Source: Bacillus sp. B-jedd (GTDB lineage: Bacteria > Bacillota > Bacilli > Bacillales > Cytobacillaceae). From it: 64,000 nucleotides of DNA. Both the position numbers and the translations under genes were made by a program. The notes beneath the pieces were generated by a model that was not told the origin of the DNA, ran no database searches, and saw only the letters and a program-made list of their open reading frames with translations. This document shows positions 42,995 to 52,069 of the stretch, piece after piece. The DNA lies in NCBI RefSeq assembly GCF_000821085.1, contig NZ_CCXR01000001.1, positions 3,555,001 to 3,619,000 on the forward strand, in the 5' to 3' direction. Every line of letters starts with the position of its first letter. Within the stretch, counting starts at the first letter, position 1.

Positions 42995-43283
42995 CGTCTA
43001 CTCCTTTGAATCTGCGATACAGCTTATTTTTCGCAGATTCTTATTCTGTTTTTTAAAAGCATATTCAACAGCTGGAGGATACGGTGGTGGCGGTGATGTT
43101 GAAAACGGCTTCCATGTATCTAAATTAACAGTGGATAATGGCATCATAAACCCCCTGTTCGATCAGCAATTTATGATATCAATCTTACAACATAAATGAT
43201 TTTTGAGGAATCTATAAAAAAAGTTTGATGCCGCTCTGCTGAGTGGTTGATGAACGAAACTTTAATAATGAAGGCAAAAAAAA

Positions 43284-43332
43284 AGCAAGAGCGCGCCCGC
43301 CAAGCCAAACGGCCAAGCAGCGCACTCTTGCT
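43284..43332 (-). terminator. Terminator of the MFS/SDR operon
   Basis: AGCAAGAGTGCGC and GCGCGCTCTTGCT pair on the minus strand around a long GC-rich loop with its own pairing, followed by TTTTTTTTTGCC. Confidence 0.8.
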
Positions 43333-43345
43333 ATTTTAGTTCATG

Positions 43346-44617
43346 TTAGTTCCAGAGCCCTGCGTTTTCGAGGTTCTTTTTCCCTTTGAACGCGAGGATG
43401 ATCAGAACAATATTGATTAGCAGCATGGCGATGATCGTGTAGAGGACGATCGTGTAGCTGCCAGTCAGGTCGAATACGAATCCATATCCAGGCAGGGCAA
43501 CGATGCCGGCTAAGGCCAGGCCGATGGCAGCTGCCGCGAAGATTTGGCTGTATTCTTTTGCCCCGAAAACAGCTGAGGTCACGAGCGGTCCCAATGTTCC
43601 GATCGAGGAAGTAACGAAACCGAAAATCCCGATTGCGAGGCTGAACAGTACCCGATTTTCCGGAACGGCAATCAACAACACAATTGAAATCAAGCCGGTA
43701 AGCATCGAGAAAATCGCGGTGTTTTTCGCACCGATTTTATCAGTGAGGAAGCCGAATGCCAATGCGCCGACGAGCATGCCGATCATGAACGCGCCCATTA
43801 CTTTTCCGGCGAATTGGATATCATAGCCAAGGCCAATCGCATATGGCGCGATGTGCTGGGCGAAGCTTCCGATCGCTGTCATGAAGAAGAAGAATAAAAG
43901 CAACGCATAAAATGCCAATGATTTTTTTGCCACAGCCATCGTGACGCCTCGGTTCAGGTCAGCCGGCTGCGATTTGCTCGCGGAATCTGACTGGTTCCCA
44001 TCCATACCGTATGGAAGCATACCTTTATCTTCCGGCTTCATCCTGATAGCTAGCAGCACGACAGGAATAACGATGACGATTGCCGCAACACCAAGAATCA
44101 TGTACGTATGGCGCCAGCCCTGGGTGCTGATCAAATCGCCTGCGATTGGCTGGATGATTGCACCAAAGGCGCCTACTGCCGCCATCATGATGCCCATCGC
44201 CAGGCCGTTGTTCTTTTTAAACCAACGGTTGATGATGACCGGTCCGGCCATTTGCGCGACAAAAATTGATCCAATTGCCATTGGCACAGAGAAAATGTAC
44301 CAACCCCACACAGAGTGCATGAAACCAAACATTGCAAACGAACCCGCCTGCAAAATAATCGCCGCAATCAATAAGGCGCGGATATCATATTTTGCCATCA
44401 TTTTACCGGCAATCGGCAAAAAGATCATCGTTGCGATCGAGGAGATACTGAAATACAGCGTCAAACTCCCCATTCCAATTCCCAAATCCTGTGTGACTGG
44501 AGTCAAAAATAAGCCCCCGGCATTATTAATTCCTCCCCTGGCAAGGCCGATCATAATCGACAGTCCGAGAAGTACCCACCAAGCAAAATGAATTTTCCCC
44601 TTTTTGTTCATTCCCAT
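43346..44617 (-). CDS. OFA-type MFS transporter
   Basis: This 423-residue, 12-helix permease resembles the oxalate/formate antiporter branch: RGGINNAGGLFLTPVTQDLG near the start, AMGIMMAAVGAFGAIIQPIA near 145 and GFLTDKIGAKNTAIFSML near 270. It likely carries a monocarboxylate or other organic anion. It lies 44 bp downstream of the SDR gene and should share its transcript and TetR control. Confidence 0.8.
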   Translation of the reverse strand: MGMNKKGKIHFAWWVLLGLSIMIGLARGGINNAGGLFLTPVTQDLGIGMGSLTLYFSISSIATMIFLPIAGKMMAKYDIRALLIAAIILQAGSFAMFGFMHSVWGWYIFSVPMAIGSIFVAQMAGPVIINRWFKKNNGLAMGIMMAAVGAFGAIIQPIAGDLISTQGWRHTYMILGVAAIVIVIPVVLLAIRMKPEDKGMLPYGMDGNQSDSASKSQPADLNRGVTMAVAKKSLAFYALLLFFFFMTAIGSFAQHIAPYAIGLGYDIQFAGKVMGAFMIGMLVGALAFGFLTDKIGAKNTAIFSMLTGLISIVLLIAVPENRVLFSLAIGIFGFVTSSIGTLGPLVTSAVFGAKEYSQIFAAAAIGLALAGIVALPGYGFVFDLTGSYTIVLYTIIAMLLINIVLIILAFKGKKNLENAGLWN

Positions 44618-44661
44618 TATTTCCCCTTGTTTTTAAATTCTAGTTGTTAGATAGCCGGATC

Positions 44662-45417
44662 TTACCGCAGTTTAATGGATCCGCCATCGACCATGATTGT
44701 TTGGCCGGTAATGTAATCAGAATCATCGCTCGCCAGGAATACGGCTACACGGCCGATGTCCCCTTCAATTTCACCAAGTCTGCGAAGCGGAATTTTTGCC
44801 AGCATGCCTTGGTAGTATTCAGGATTTTCTTCCGCCCATTGCAGCATGCCAGGTGACTTGGCAATTGGCGCGATAATGTTGACGTTGATGCCGAATGGAC
44901 CGAATTCGTTAGCTGCCACACGGGTGATTCCGCGGATTGCTTCTTTTGCGGCAACGTAGGAAACTTGGTTGGCGTCTCCGTTAATTCCAGCACCTGATGC
45001 AAAATTGATGATTTTACCCTTTGATTCTTTCAAATAAGGCAGTGCTGCCTGCATGAAGTAGAACGTTGGATAGAAACCTGTATTAAATGATAGGTCAAAT
45101 TCCTTTTGTGTTGTTTCCTCGATTGAAGACATTTTTGAAGCGTGCGCATTGTTGACCAGGATATCGAGTTTCCCGAAATGGTCAACGACTTCTTTTATGA
45201 TTGCAGATATTTTGCCATGCTCCATCAAGTTCGCCTGGATAAAAATCGATTCCGGCTGATACTCCTGGAGCTCCTTGATTGTTTGGTTGCCAAGCTCGGC
45301 GTTTAAATCGATGATCGCTACTTTAGCGCCCTCTTTAACAAAAGCGGTCGCCATCCCCTTACCGATCCCGCTAGCACCGCCGGTAATTATTGCTGTTTTC
45401 CCCTGAAGTCTGCTCAT
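44662..45417 (-). CDS. SDR family oxidoreductase (FabG-like)
   Basis: About 251 residues with a Rossmann fold: TGGASGIGKGMATAF near 12 for NAD(P), NNAHAS near 88, the catalytic serine in NFASGAGIN and YVAAK at about 154-158, then PLRRLGEIEGDIGRVAVFLA and GQTIMVDGG. The classical NNAG reads NNAH. I start at the ATG at 45417 behind AAAGGGA. It heads a two-gene unit with the OFA-type transporter and faces the TetR gene. Confidence 0.86.
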   Translation of the reverse strand: MSRLQGKTAIITGGASGIGKGMATAFVKEGAKVAIIDLNAELGNQTIKELQEYQPESIFIQANLMEHGKISAIIKEVVDHFGKLDILVNNAHASKMSSIEETTQKEFDLSFNTGFYPTFYFMQAALPYLKESKGKIINFASGAGINGDANQVSYVAAKEAIRGITRVAANEFGPFGINVNIIAPIAKSPGMLQWAEENPEYYQGMLAKIPLRRLGEIEGDIGRVAVFLASDDSDYITGQTIMVDGGSIKLR

Positions 45418-45472
45418 TGTGCATTCTCCCTTTCCCCTATGTTGGTGGTGTTTATTATTCTGCAATACCATC

Positions 45473-45502
45473 ATAGTATTGATTGATTGATAAATCAATC
45501 AA
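45473..45502 (-). promoter_or_regulatory. TetR-type operator over the SDR promoter
   Basis: TTGATTGA and TCAATCAA are perfect 8-base arms around TAAA at 45483-45502. On the minus strand TTGATT (45502-45497) and TACTAT (45478-45473) are 18 bases apart, so the palindrome covers the -35 box and spacer. The adjacent TetR protein is the likely ligand. Confidence 0.75.
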
Positions 45503-45611
45503 TAAAAACTGTTTTCACCCCCAATTTTCCCCTTTATCTTTGCCGAATTGGCAACCTTGGGCATTTTTGCCAAATGGAGGGTGCTTTCATTCAAATTTTC
45601 CGGCTATGGAA

Positions 45612-45620
45612 TGCTATAAT
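45612..45620 (+). promoter_or_regulatory. Extended -10 promoter of the tetR gene
   Basis: TGCTATAAT fits TGnTATAAT exactly and lies 48 bp before the ATG of the TetR regulator. Confidence 0.6.
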
Positions 45621-45667
45621 TAAAAAAGTATAAAGTGACGATGAACAAGTGAGGATGGAATAACGTT

Positions 45668-46261
45668 ATGGCAAAAAGCGAGGAACAAAATAAGATCATT
45701 CGCGATCAGCGGTATGAAGAGATTGGCAGTGCCGCATTAAAAGTATTTGCGCGCAAAGGGTTCGCTGCCACTAAAATCAGTGATATTACGGCTTTAAGCA
45801 AAGTAAGCTACGGACTTTTTTACCACTATTTCGAGTCGAAGGAACATATTTATGAAGCACTCATTTTTAACGTGCTTGACATGTTTATCGAAACTGTCGA
45901 AAAAGCCGAAAAGAAAAGCGATTCGCCCTGGGAGCAGCTCTCCTGGTTTACGGAAATTACTTTTGCCGGATCTCTGGAGAAAGCGTCCGACCGGCATCTT
46001 CTCATCATCGGAGCTCTGAAATCCGACCCGGCGTCTGAAGACATTAAAGAAAAAATGATCGAGAAATATTTAACTGCCGTGAAGGGAATCGCCCGGATTA
46101 TCGAAAATGGCCAGGCACAAGGCCAGTTCATGGACGGAGACCCGTTGGAACTCGCCGTCAACTATATATCCCTTTCCCAGGGGCTGACCCTGTGGAACGC
46201 CCGCGACCTTTACCCAATTGAGTTTTCCGTCGATAAAGTCATGCGGCATTTGAAGGCTTAA
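45668..46261 (+). CDS. TetR/AcrR family regulator
   Basis: This 197-residue protein has an N-terminal TetR helix-turn-helix (AALKVFARKGFAATKISDIT, then VSYGLFYHYFESKEHIYEAL) and an all-helical ligand domain. It should repress the divergent SDR-MFS pair through the TTGATTGA palindrome, with release by an unknown substrate of those proteins. The ATG follows GAGGATGGAATAACGTT. Confidence 0.86.
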   Translation: MAKSEEQNKIIRDQRYEEIGSAALKVFARKGFAATKISDITALSKVSYGLFYHYFESKEHIYEALIFNVLDMFIETVEKAEKKSDSPWEQLSWFTEITFAGSLEKASDRHLLIIGALKSDPASEDIKEKMIEKYLTAVKGIARIIENGQAQGQFMDGDPLELAVNYISLSQGLTLWNARDLYPIEFSVDKVMRHLKA

Positions 46262-46319
46262 AGGATATCTGGGAAACTTGAGCAAACCTGTTCGCGTGAA
46301 AAGCTTTCTATCAAAAAAA

Positions 46320-46350
46320 ACAGCCCCGTTCGCTTTTGCGGATGGGGCTG
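46320..46350. terminator. Bidirectional terminator between convergent genes
   Basis: AGCCCCGTTCGC and GCGGATGGGGCT pair around TTTT, flanked by a run of A before and GGTTGTTTTT after. Confidence 0.75.
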
Positions 46351-46394
46351 GTTGTTTTTAATGCTGTTAGCCACAGACGTTTGAAAGATAGATG

Positions 46395-46916
46395 CTATGG
46401 TTTAATCACAATAGTTATCATTTCTCTGCCATTTTCAATTCCTTTCATACGAATGTCTGCCTTATTTCCTTTTGATGTTTCCACTTCAAATCCTTTCCCG
46501 TTCTCAAGCTCGCCGTAGGAGTAATTTGCGATTTCGCCGCTCGTTTTCATTTTGGCTAGCTCGCTCTTGTAAAAGTCCGCGAAGTATCGCTCACTCACAT
46601 AAGTCGAATAAAACGGCGAACATACATCCTGCTTTCCGTGAAACACCGTCCTTTTTGGAAGGGGGATAGTCAGCCCCACGGCCTCATAATCATAGTAGTC
46701 GCACACAAATTCCTTGCTTGGGAACAGAAAGCTCTTTGCAAAAGTATTAAACTCGTGATTCCAATAATAGACCTGGACAACAGCGAAAATCGGAAGTGCC
46801 ACCGTCAAAAACAATTTGATCATTCGCATATCCTTTTTGACAATGATGATGCCTGTGACGACCACCAATCCTAACGCCATCAAGAACGTATAGGGTATAT
46901 ACATAAGACGGTACAT
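46395..46916 (-). CDS. Hypothetical membrane-anchored protein
   Basis: This 173-residue protein has two N-terminal membrane helices (YTFLMALGLVVVTGIIIV and MIKLFLTVALPIFAVVQVYY) and an extracellular or cytoplasmic beta-rich part of about 110 residues with two cysteines (FVCDYYDYEAVGLTIPLPKR, DVCSPFYSTYVSERYF). No family was recognised. It follows the phosphoesterase gene by 37 bp on the same strand. Confidence 0.65.
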   Translation of the reverse strand: MYRLMYIPYTFLMALGLVVVTGIIIVKKDMRMIKLFLTVALPIFAVVQVYYWNHEFNTFAKSFLFPSKEFVCDYYDYEAVGLTIPLPKRTVFHGKQDVCSPFYSTYVSERYFADFYKSELAKMKTSGEIANYSYGELENGKGFEVETSKGNKADIRMKGIENGREMITIVIKP

Positions 46917-46953
46917 CAGAGTTCAGCCCCCAACCCACATATGTAATAACAAT

Positions 46954-47694
46954 CTAAATTTGGTTACCGTGAAAAACTTTTAAAATAAATTCCCGCTCCG
47001 GCACTATTAATCGGTGGTACGATTCCAGGAAAGCTTTGTTATCATACGGAGCCTCATCAACGGTAACTTCAACCTTCCCATCTTTAAAGGAAATAATCGC
47101 ATACGGAGCCGCAGGTTTACTGCTGCAGCCAAGAGAACCCGGATTCAGGTAGATCCTGTTATCCGTTTTAAAATAGTGACGGGGATGATGATGGCCGAAC
47201 AAGATGACATCCTCCTGCTTGTCATGAAATAGCGATTGAATGTTTTCAAGGGAAGGCTCAACGATTGAACTGAACGGATCCTCGCAGATTGGCACATTCA
47301 TTCTTTCCATATCAATCTGGTAATGGATGAATAGCAATTGTGTACCTTCAATCTTCGTATTAATGAGGCGCGGTAATGCCGCCAATTTGGGAATAAATGA
47401 CCGATCGATTCTATCAAGAATCCATTGATGGTGCTCCCTGACGTGTGAATGGCTTTGGGGATATGCCTGTCCGCTGGCCAGCGCCAATATTGCTTCATCG
47501 TGATTACCGGTAATCATCGAAAGATCGTTCCGGGAAAACAGCATATCCAGCACTTCATTTGAATCCGGACCGATGCCAATCATATCGCCTAAGCAATAAA
47601 TATGTTCGACATCATGTTTATTTTCCAGCTCATCCAGAACGGATTTCAGTGCTGGTGCGTTGCCGTGGATATCTGCAATAATTCCGATTCGCAT
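46954..47694 (-). CDS. Metallophosphoesterase, YfcE-like
   Basis: A 246-residue calcineurin-type phosphoesterase: MRIGIIADIHGNAPALKSVL at the start, YCLGDMIGIGPDSNEV near 33, MITGNHDEAILAL near 60, LLFIHYQ near 125 and VILFGHHHPRHY near 160, then YLNPGSLG. All metal-binding motifs are present. AAAGGGGG precedes the ATG. It is likely a cytoplasmic phosphodiesterase of unknown target, in a row with a histidine phosphatase gene. Confidence 0.86.
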   Translation of the reverse strand: MRIGIIADIHGNAPALKSVLDELENKHDVEHIYCLGDMIGIGPDSNEVLDMLFSRNDLSMITGNHDEAILALASGQAYPQSHSHVREHHQWILDRIDRSFIPKLAALPRLINTKIEGTQLLFIHYQIDMERMNVPICEDPFSSIVEPSLENIQSLFHDKQEDVILFGHHHPRHYFKTDNRIYLNPGSLGCSSKPAAPYAIISFKDGKVEVTVDEAPYDNKAFLESYHRLIVPEREFILKVFHGNQI

Positions 47695-47724
47695 CAGTGA
47701 ATGCCCCCTTTACCAATTCCATGT

Positions 47725-48285
47725 CTATTGGCGTTTCCAAACCCTCTGAACTTCTATCAGTTCATTTTTGGCAAAAGTACACTTGTAGACATCCGGCATA
47801 TCAAGTCTTTTCCAGAAATTGAAGTCATATTTATTGTCAAAGAAGTTAATGATCAGCACCATGATATTTCCGTGCGTCCCTATCGCAATGTTATTTCCTT
47901 CATACATTTCAAGCACTTTTGACAATGCCGTAATCCCGCGTTTTTGGGCGGTAAGATTTGATTCGCCGCCTTCCCAGGAAAAGGCGGGGTCTTCCCACAC
48001 TTTTGCAATTGCGGCAGAAAAGTCCTCTACCGGTTTCGCCGATAAGGTCCGTTCCTTGAAACCTTCCTCGATGAAGATCTCCTTCCCATTGAGCTTTGCG
48101 AGCCCCTCGACGGTTTGGTTTGCCCTTTTGTATGGGCTGGATATTATTACATCGATATTTTCATTTGCAAGAGTTTTGCAGATATGATCCGCATCAGTGA
48201 AACCCACCGCTGATAATGGCCTCCCCAGTTCATCAGGGGTATAGGTTGAATGGGCGTGCCGCACAAAGTATATATTCGTTTGCAA
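47725..48285 (-). CDS. Histidine phosphatase family protein
   Basis: About 186 residues. The phosphohistidine motif is FVRHAHS near residue 7, followed by the conserved ISSPYKRANQTVEGLAK with its arginine, E in EEGFKERTL, and the second histidine in AIGTHGNIMVLI. It belongs to the phosphoglycerate-mutase-like phosphatases. I start at the TTG at 48285, eight bases behind GGGAGAG; 52 upstream residues of the long frame are not family-like. Confidence 0.82.
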   Translation of the reverse strand: MQTNIYFVRHAHSTYTPDELGRPLSAVGFTDADHICKTLANENIDVIISSPYKRANQTVEGLAKLNGKEIFIEEGFKERTLSAKPVEDFSAAIAKVWEDPAFSWEGGESNLTAQKRGITALSKVLEMYEGNNIAIGTHGNIMVLIINFFDNKYDFNFWKRLDMPDVYKCTFAKNELIEVQRVWKRQ

Positions 48286-48417
48286 AATAGTTCTCTCCCA
48301 ATCTATCGTTGTTCCTCTATAGATTCTCCTTTTGGAAAAGAAAATCCTTCCAATGGCGGCCCACGCCCTTTGGATGCATCCCGGCCTGTCCCCGCATACT
48401 ATTTTTTTCATACAAAA

Positions 48418-48444
48418 TAGCGTTGACTCTTTGAGAATCAACGC
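48418..48444 (-). terminator. Terminator after the methyltransferase gene
   Basis: AGCGTTGA and TCAACGCT pair on the minus strand around TTCTCAAAGAG and are followed by ATTTTGTATG, ten bases past the stop. Confidence 0.7.
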
Positions 48445-48453
48445 TTCTGTCTT

Positions 48454-49236
48454 CTATGCTTTTGCCCCGATATACAGCAAGTGCTGGCTTGTTCCCATCA
48501 GCCGTTCATCGGTGCTTAGATGATAACCAAGTTCTATCCACTTTCTGTACTCCGTTTCATCCAATGAATTAATTTCTGCTTCCTTAGAACCCAATATATT
48601 TTCAATCCCTGCAAAAACAAGCTCTCTTAACCCAAAGCTTGCCATAAAGTCTTTTGCAGCTGTGGGGTCGACGAAATAGGCAGTTGTGAAGCCGGTTCCC
48701 TCTTTATTTTCTCCATTTTGCAAATAGCCCAATAACCCCTGAACCGATTCAATTGAATATAAATGCGACAAAGTGTCCTGGATTGGCGCATAGCTTGAGA
48801 TAAAGGAGGCTATGATGATTCCATTCGGCTTCAATAATTTTAACGCCTCTTCAACAGCCTTTCGCCGATCTGATTCTTCAATTAAATGGTATAGTGGCCC
48901 CATGAGGAGGATAACATCGAATTGTCGGTCAACTTCTTCCAATTCCAATGCATTCCCGTGAATATAGCCTTCTAAAGCGAGGCCTTTTTCTACGGACTTT
49001 CGCTTTGCCACTTCAATATTTTTTCTTGATAAGTCCAAAAGAGTCACTTTGTGCCCTTTTTCCGCCAAATACATCGCATACCTGCCTGGCCCGCCGCCAA
49101 TATCAAAGATGCTTAGATTCGGCTCTTTAATATACTCATCGAGAAACCGTTTCGTCATATCGAACTCAATTTTATGGCGCCGCAGCCTTTCCCACTCATC
49201 GTACTCAACATCATACCAATACTCGATTTCGTTCAT
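48454..49236 (-). CDS. Class I SAM-dependent methyltransferase
   Basis: This 260-residue protein has the SAM-binding motif IFDIGGGPGRYAMYLAEKGH near 40, acidic LLDLSRKNIEVAK, GNALELEEVDRQFDVILLMG and LKLLKPNGIIIASFIS. The acceptor is not identifiable. ATG follows AGAGGG by seven bases. It lies 40 bp from the AlkD-like gene on the same strand. Confidence 0.85.
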   Translation of the reverse strand: MNEIEYWYDVEYDEWERLRRHKIEFDMTKRFLDEYIKEPNLSIFDIGGGPGRYAMYLAEKGHKVTLLDLSRKNIEVAKRKSVEKGLALEGYIHGNALELEEVDRQFDVILLMGPLYHLIEESDRRKAVEEALKLLKPNGIIIASFISSYAPIQDTLSHLYSIESVQGLLGYLQNGENKEGTGFTTAYFVDPTAAKDFMASFGLRELVFAGIENILGSKEAEINSLDETEYRKWIELGYHLSTDERLMGTSQHLLYIGAKA

Positions 49237-49275
49237 GTTCCGGCCCTCTTCTCAAGGTTTTACGATTGATGGATC

Positions 49276-49986
49276 CTAGCACCTCACATACTTACGCTTA
49301 AAGCCAATCCTTCCTTTATCAACCCCAGTTTGTATGGTTTCGTAAGCATTGAGAAAGCTGCTTTTTTTGTTGTCCCGTTTGACTTCTACTACCCCGACTG
49401 CCTGCGCGGTTTCAACTGCCTTCTCATGAAGCGGCACAAATGAAATCCCAACGGTGTAGAGAAAATTATTCATAGAAGATTTCGTTCGTTCTGGGACATC
49501 GTGAATCGTATTTTTCACCTGCTCGAGCATCCCGGAAATCTTCTCTTCTGAAAACTCGGTGTCTGGCCGATTGCCTAACAGCCAGCAGTAGCAGCTCCAG
49601 CCAGCCGACATTCTCAGCTCTTCACCGCTAGCGATCCATTTATCGGCAACTTCCTGCGCTATATCGGACTCTGACAGAGTAACGGCCACGACAAAGTCAG
49701 ACAGCATATAAAAATACGCCCCATCCATCCAGCGGTTATAATCAGACTCCGTCATCGCTTTCGGGTCGGCAATAATGCCTGCAAAATACATGGCGTCATA
49801 GTTCCCGGTCGCATAAAGCTCCTCCGCCAGCGGTTGGTTAATCTTTATCTTCTTTGCAATCGGCTTCATCGCCCCAGTCGCCACGCCAAATAACGGCTCA
49901 TGCGCGCCATTGGATATATAGATTTTCTTCATCCGTTCCTTCCCGAGAGCCTCAAGCTCCTGCATAACCATCTCAAAGTTCAACAT
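49276..49986 (-). CDS. DNA alkylation repair protein, AlkD-like
   Basis: About 236 residues of HEAT-like helices. ISNGAHEPLFGVATGAMKPI at the start, a conserved LAEELYATGNYDAMYFAGI with ADP, and SAGWSCYCWLLGNRP match the DNA alkylation repair (DNA-7-methylguanine glycosylase-like) family. A weak C-terminal KRDNKKSSFLNAYETIQ block with KRKYVRC follows. It may excise alkylated bases or act as a related scaffold. I start at the ATG at 49986 behind AAGGAT. Confidence 0.8.
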   Translation of the reverse strand: MLNFEMVMQELEALGKERMKKIYISNGAHEPLFGVATGAMKPIAKKIKINQPLAEELYATGNYDAMYFAGIIADPKAMTESDYNRWMDGAYFYMLSDFVVAVTLSESDIAQEVADKWIASGEELRMSAGWSCYCWLLGNRPDTEFSEEKISGMLEQVKNTIHDVPERTKSSMNNFLYTVGISFVPLHEKAVETAQAVGVVEVKRDNKKSSFLNAYETIQTGVDKGRIGFKRKYVRC

Positions 49987-50110
49987 CGAGCACATCCTTG
50001 TAATAAGAGTTTTCCCGCTTTTTTACATTGACTTTAGTTTTACAAAAAACAACCTTTAGCCAACTCATTTCCTGAAATTATTCTTGCAACGGCAATTTCT
50101 AAATCACTTT

Positions 50111-50230
50111 TCATTCCCCATCGAGGAACTCCATTCTTGGGAAGCCGTTCCGGTTGGCATCCATACGTATTCTCAGTTGCCCTTGCCAGTCGGTGAGCTG
50201 AACATTGACGTCTCGATTCTCAGTTTTTCC
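50111..50230 (-). pseudogene. Remnant frame after the methyltransferase stop
   Basis: Directly after the TAG of the next gene upstream, and in the same frame, 39 open codons read ENRDVNVQLTDWQGQLRI, then RMDANRNGFPRMEFLDGE and stop. The pattern (RIRMDANRNGFPRMEFLD) looks like a real small Bacillus protein rather than random sequence. It has no start or ribosome site, so I call it a remnant. A C-terminal extension lost by a nonsense change is possible but unlikely, since family members end near FKK. Confidence 0.35.
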
Positions 50231-50935
50231 CTACTTCTTGAAGATTGCTGTCAACAATCCGTAAACGCCAAAAACCCCTTCAGCTTGATCGATTTGCCTC
50301 ATTTTCCTTATTTCGACTACTTTAAAATCCTTGAAGATTCTTATCAATTTTTCTTCGGTGAAGCCCAGGCCACCTTTCAGGCTGCGCAATCGGTACACTT
50401 CCCAATCCGAAATATCGGCTCCGCCAAGCCCCCCACCCTCGACAAAACAAGTAAGCGTGAAGAATCCACCGGGCCTTAAAGCATTATTTACCAAATTAAG
50501 ATAACTCATCCTGCGGTGGGGTGCGATATGGTGAAAGCAGCCAGAGTCGTATACAATGTCATACGCCTCTTCTTCAATATCCAGTTCAAAAATATTTTCT
50601 TCTAGGAAATTAACGGTTACATTCCTTTCACTTGCCCGTTCTTTCGCCCATTTAATCGACTCTTGGGAGGAATCAACCGCATCAACGCGGCAGCCTTTTT
50701 CAGCGAAAAAGAAGGCGTTTCTGCCTGGCCCGCAACCCAATTCCAGGACTTTCCCCGGCTTGAGAAGATTTTTCTCAAAGTACTCCACTAAATTCTCATC
50801 TGGCACATTGGCGAAAAACGGCACTTTTCTGTCCCGGTCGGAGTAAAAAGTATCCCAATTGAAACGGGACTCTTCCTTCAATAATTCGTCCAGCATCAAG
50901 AGTACATCTTCATAGCTATCAATAACTTCTTTCAA
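50231..50935 (-). CDS. Class I SAM-dependent methyltransferase, TehB-like
   Basis: This 234-residue methyltransferase shows KPGKVLELGCGPGRNAFFFA near 75, VDAVDSSQESIKWAKERA, ENIFELDIEEEAYDIVYDSG and CFHHIAPHRRMSYLNLVNNA, then LRPGGFFTLTCF. The block DSGCFHHI is typical of TehB-like or thiopurine-type enzymes acting on small molecules. The substrate is unknown. The stop is followed by the remnant frame noted separately. Confidence 0.85.
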   Translation of the reverse strand: MKEVIDSYEDVLLMLDELLKEESRFNWDTFYSDRDRKVPFFANVPDENLVEYFEKNLLKPGKVLELGCGPGRNAFFFAEKGCRVDAVDSSQESIKWAKERASERNVTVNFLEENIFELDIEEEAYDIVYDSGCFHHIAPHRRMSYLNLVNNALRPGGFFTLTCFVEGGGLGGADISDWEVYRLRSLKGGLGFTEEKLIRIFKDFKVVEIRKMRQIDQAEGVFGVYGLLTAIFKK

Positions 50936-50992
50936 AATAATCCCCCATTACAATTACCATTTCATGTTACTTAACGGCCTTTCCCCATCAAT

Positions 50993-51421
50993 TTAACAAC
51001 CGCCGCCTTCATAGTGTTTGCCATCTGTTGATCGCATGTCTTCTTTCGGCGGAATCCAGCCTCCTTGGCAAATCTTTTTTTCATCCGCGACATGATAAAG
51101 ATACGTCCAATCTGCTTCATTGGCGAAATTCACTTTGAAATACGAGCGGCTATTTTGTCTGCCTTCCTCCCTTGTAATGGTCCATGTTTCCCCAGGAAAT
51201 TGGTGTTCTAGATATTGAATGAGGTACACTTTCTTTTTAGCAATCTGATTTTGAAAATAATAGGGCCTTATGGCAAAAAACAAAATAATCAGCGCGATGA
51301 TCGATAGGGTAAAAATCGTCCCCTGTTTCCTGGTCCTTTTCGGCAAAAAAAGGACAGCTAACCCGAGTAAAACAACAATTATACCTGACACGGTTATTTC
51401 TATTACGGTTATTGGATGCAT
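50993..51421 (-). CDS. Hypothetical membrane protein
   Basis: About 142 residues with two N-terminal helices (VIEITVSGIIVVLLGLAVLF and IFTLSIIALIILFFAIRPYY) and a soluble tail (LEHQFPGETWTITREEGRQN) ending in GGGC. It starts at the ATG at 51421 behind GGGGGAA. Nothing was recognised. Confidence 0.65.
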   Translation of the reverse strand: MHPITVIEITVSGIIVVLLGLAVLFLPKRTRKQGTIFTLSIIALIILFFAIRPYYFQNQIAKKKVYLIQYLEHQFPGETWTITREEGRQNSRSYFKVNFANEADWTYLYHVADEKKICQGGWIPPKEDMRSTDGKHYEGGGC

Positions 51422-51621
51422 GTCATTCCCCCAACCCATATTTGATCAGTTGTTAGGCCTGCTATCTAAACGGCCGCCGCTTTCCGAGGAAAATCTCCCG
51501 CTATCCCCATCGGCCGCAAAACGAAAAACAAGAGATTTGCACCTGAACCAAATTGCCCCTAATTTTTGCAAAAACAAAAAGCCGCCGGTTGGGCAGCAAA
51601 TTGGTATTCGGCATACTGTTC

Positions 51622-52002
51622 TTAAGCTCTCTCCATTACAGCGAAATAATTCTCTTCCCCATCAGCAAAATTAAACACACGTCCGCCTGGCATGGTGACA
51701 ATCTCGCCGACCTTGATATTTTTCGATACTAAATCGCTGTACAGTTCGTCGAGATTCTCTGTGAAAAACATTAACGATGGTGTTCCTAGATTCAATTCGG
51801 GGGACATTTTTGCGATAAACTCCTTGTTGTGGAGGACGATGGTTGTTCCCATGCCATTTTTAGGTGCAACTTCAATCCATCTGAATCCCTGTCCGTTGTC
51901 TTCCTCCGCAATCACGTTAAAACCAAGCTTTTCCGTCCAAAAATTCACTGCCTCATCCTGATTGTTCACATACAGCATAACCTGGCCGAGTTTATTGATC
52001 AT
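51622..52002 (-). CDS. VOC (glyoxalase-like) family protein
   Basis: A 126-residue vicinal-oxygen-chelate protein: LGQVMLYVNNQDEAVNFWTE at the start, KLGFNVIAEEDNGQGFRWIE, then LMFFTENLDELYSDLVSKNI and MPGGRVFNFADGEENYFAVM. Members include glyoxalase I, dioxygenases and antibiotic-binding proteins; the first metal-binding residue position is Q/N-like here, so activity is unclear. It stands next to a YdeI-like gene. Confidence 0.8.
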   Translation of the reverse strand: MINKLGQVMLYVNNQDEAVNFWTEKLGFNVIAEEDNGQGFRWIEVAPKNGMGTTIVLHNKEFIAKMSPELNLGTPSLMFFTENLDELYSDLVSKNIKVGEIVTMPGGRVFNFADGEENYFAVMERA

Positions 52003-52069
52003 ATGTGGTTCAGCTCCCCTCTACATACTCTATGTATTATTCTTTATTTTTCTTGAAATTCCTTCTTTT

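Noticed and set aside
43059..43199. 47-codon frame with AGGYGGGGDVENGFH and KLTVDNGIINPLFD
   Set aside because: The residues look protein-like, but there is no start codon or ribosome site and I recognise no family. It could be a gene remnant; nothing more can be supported in the 42995-43283 gap.
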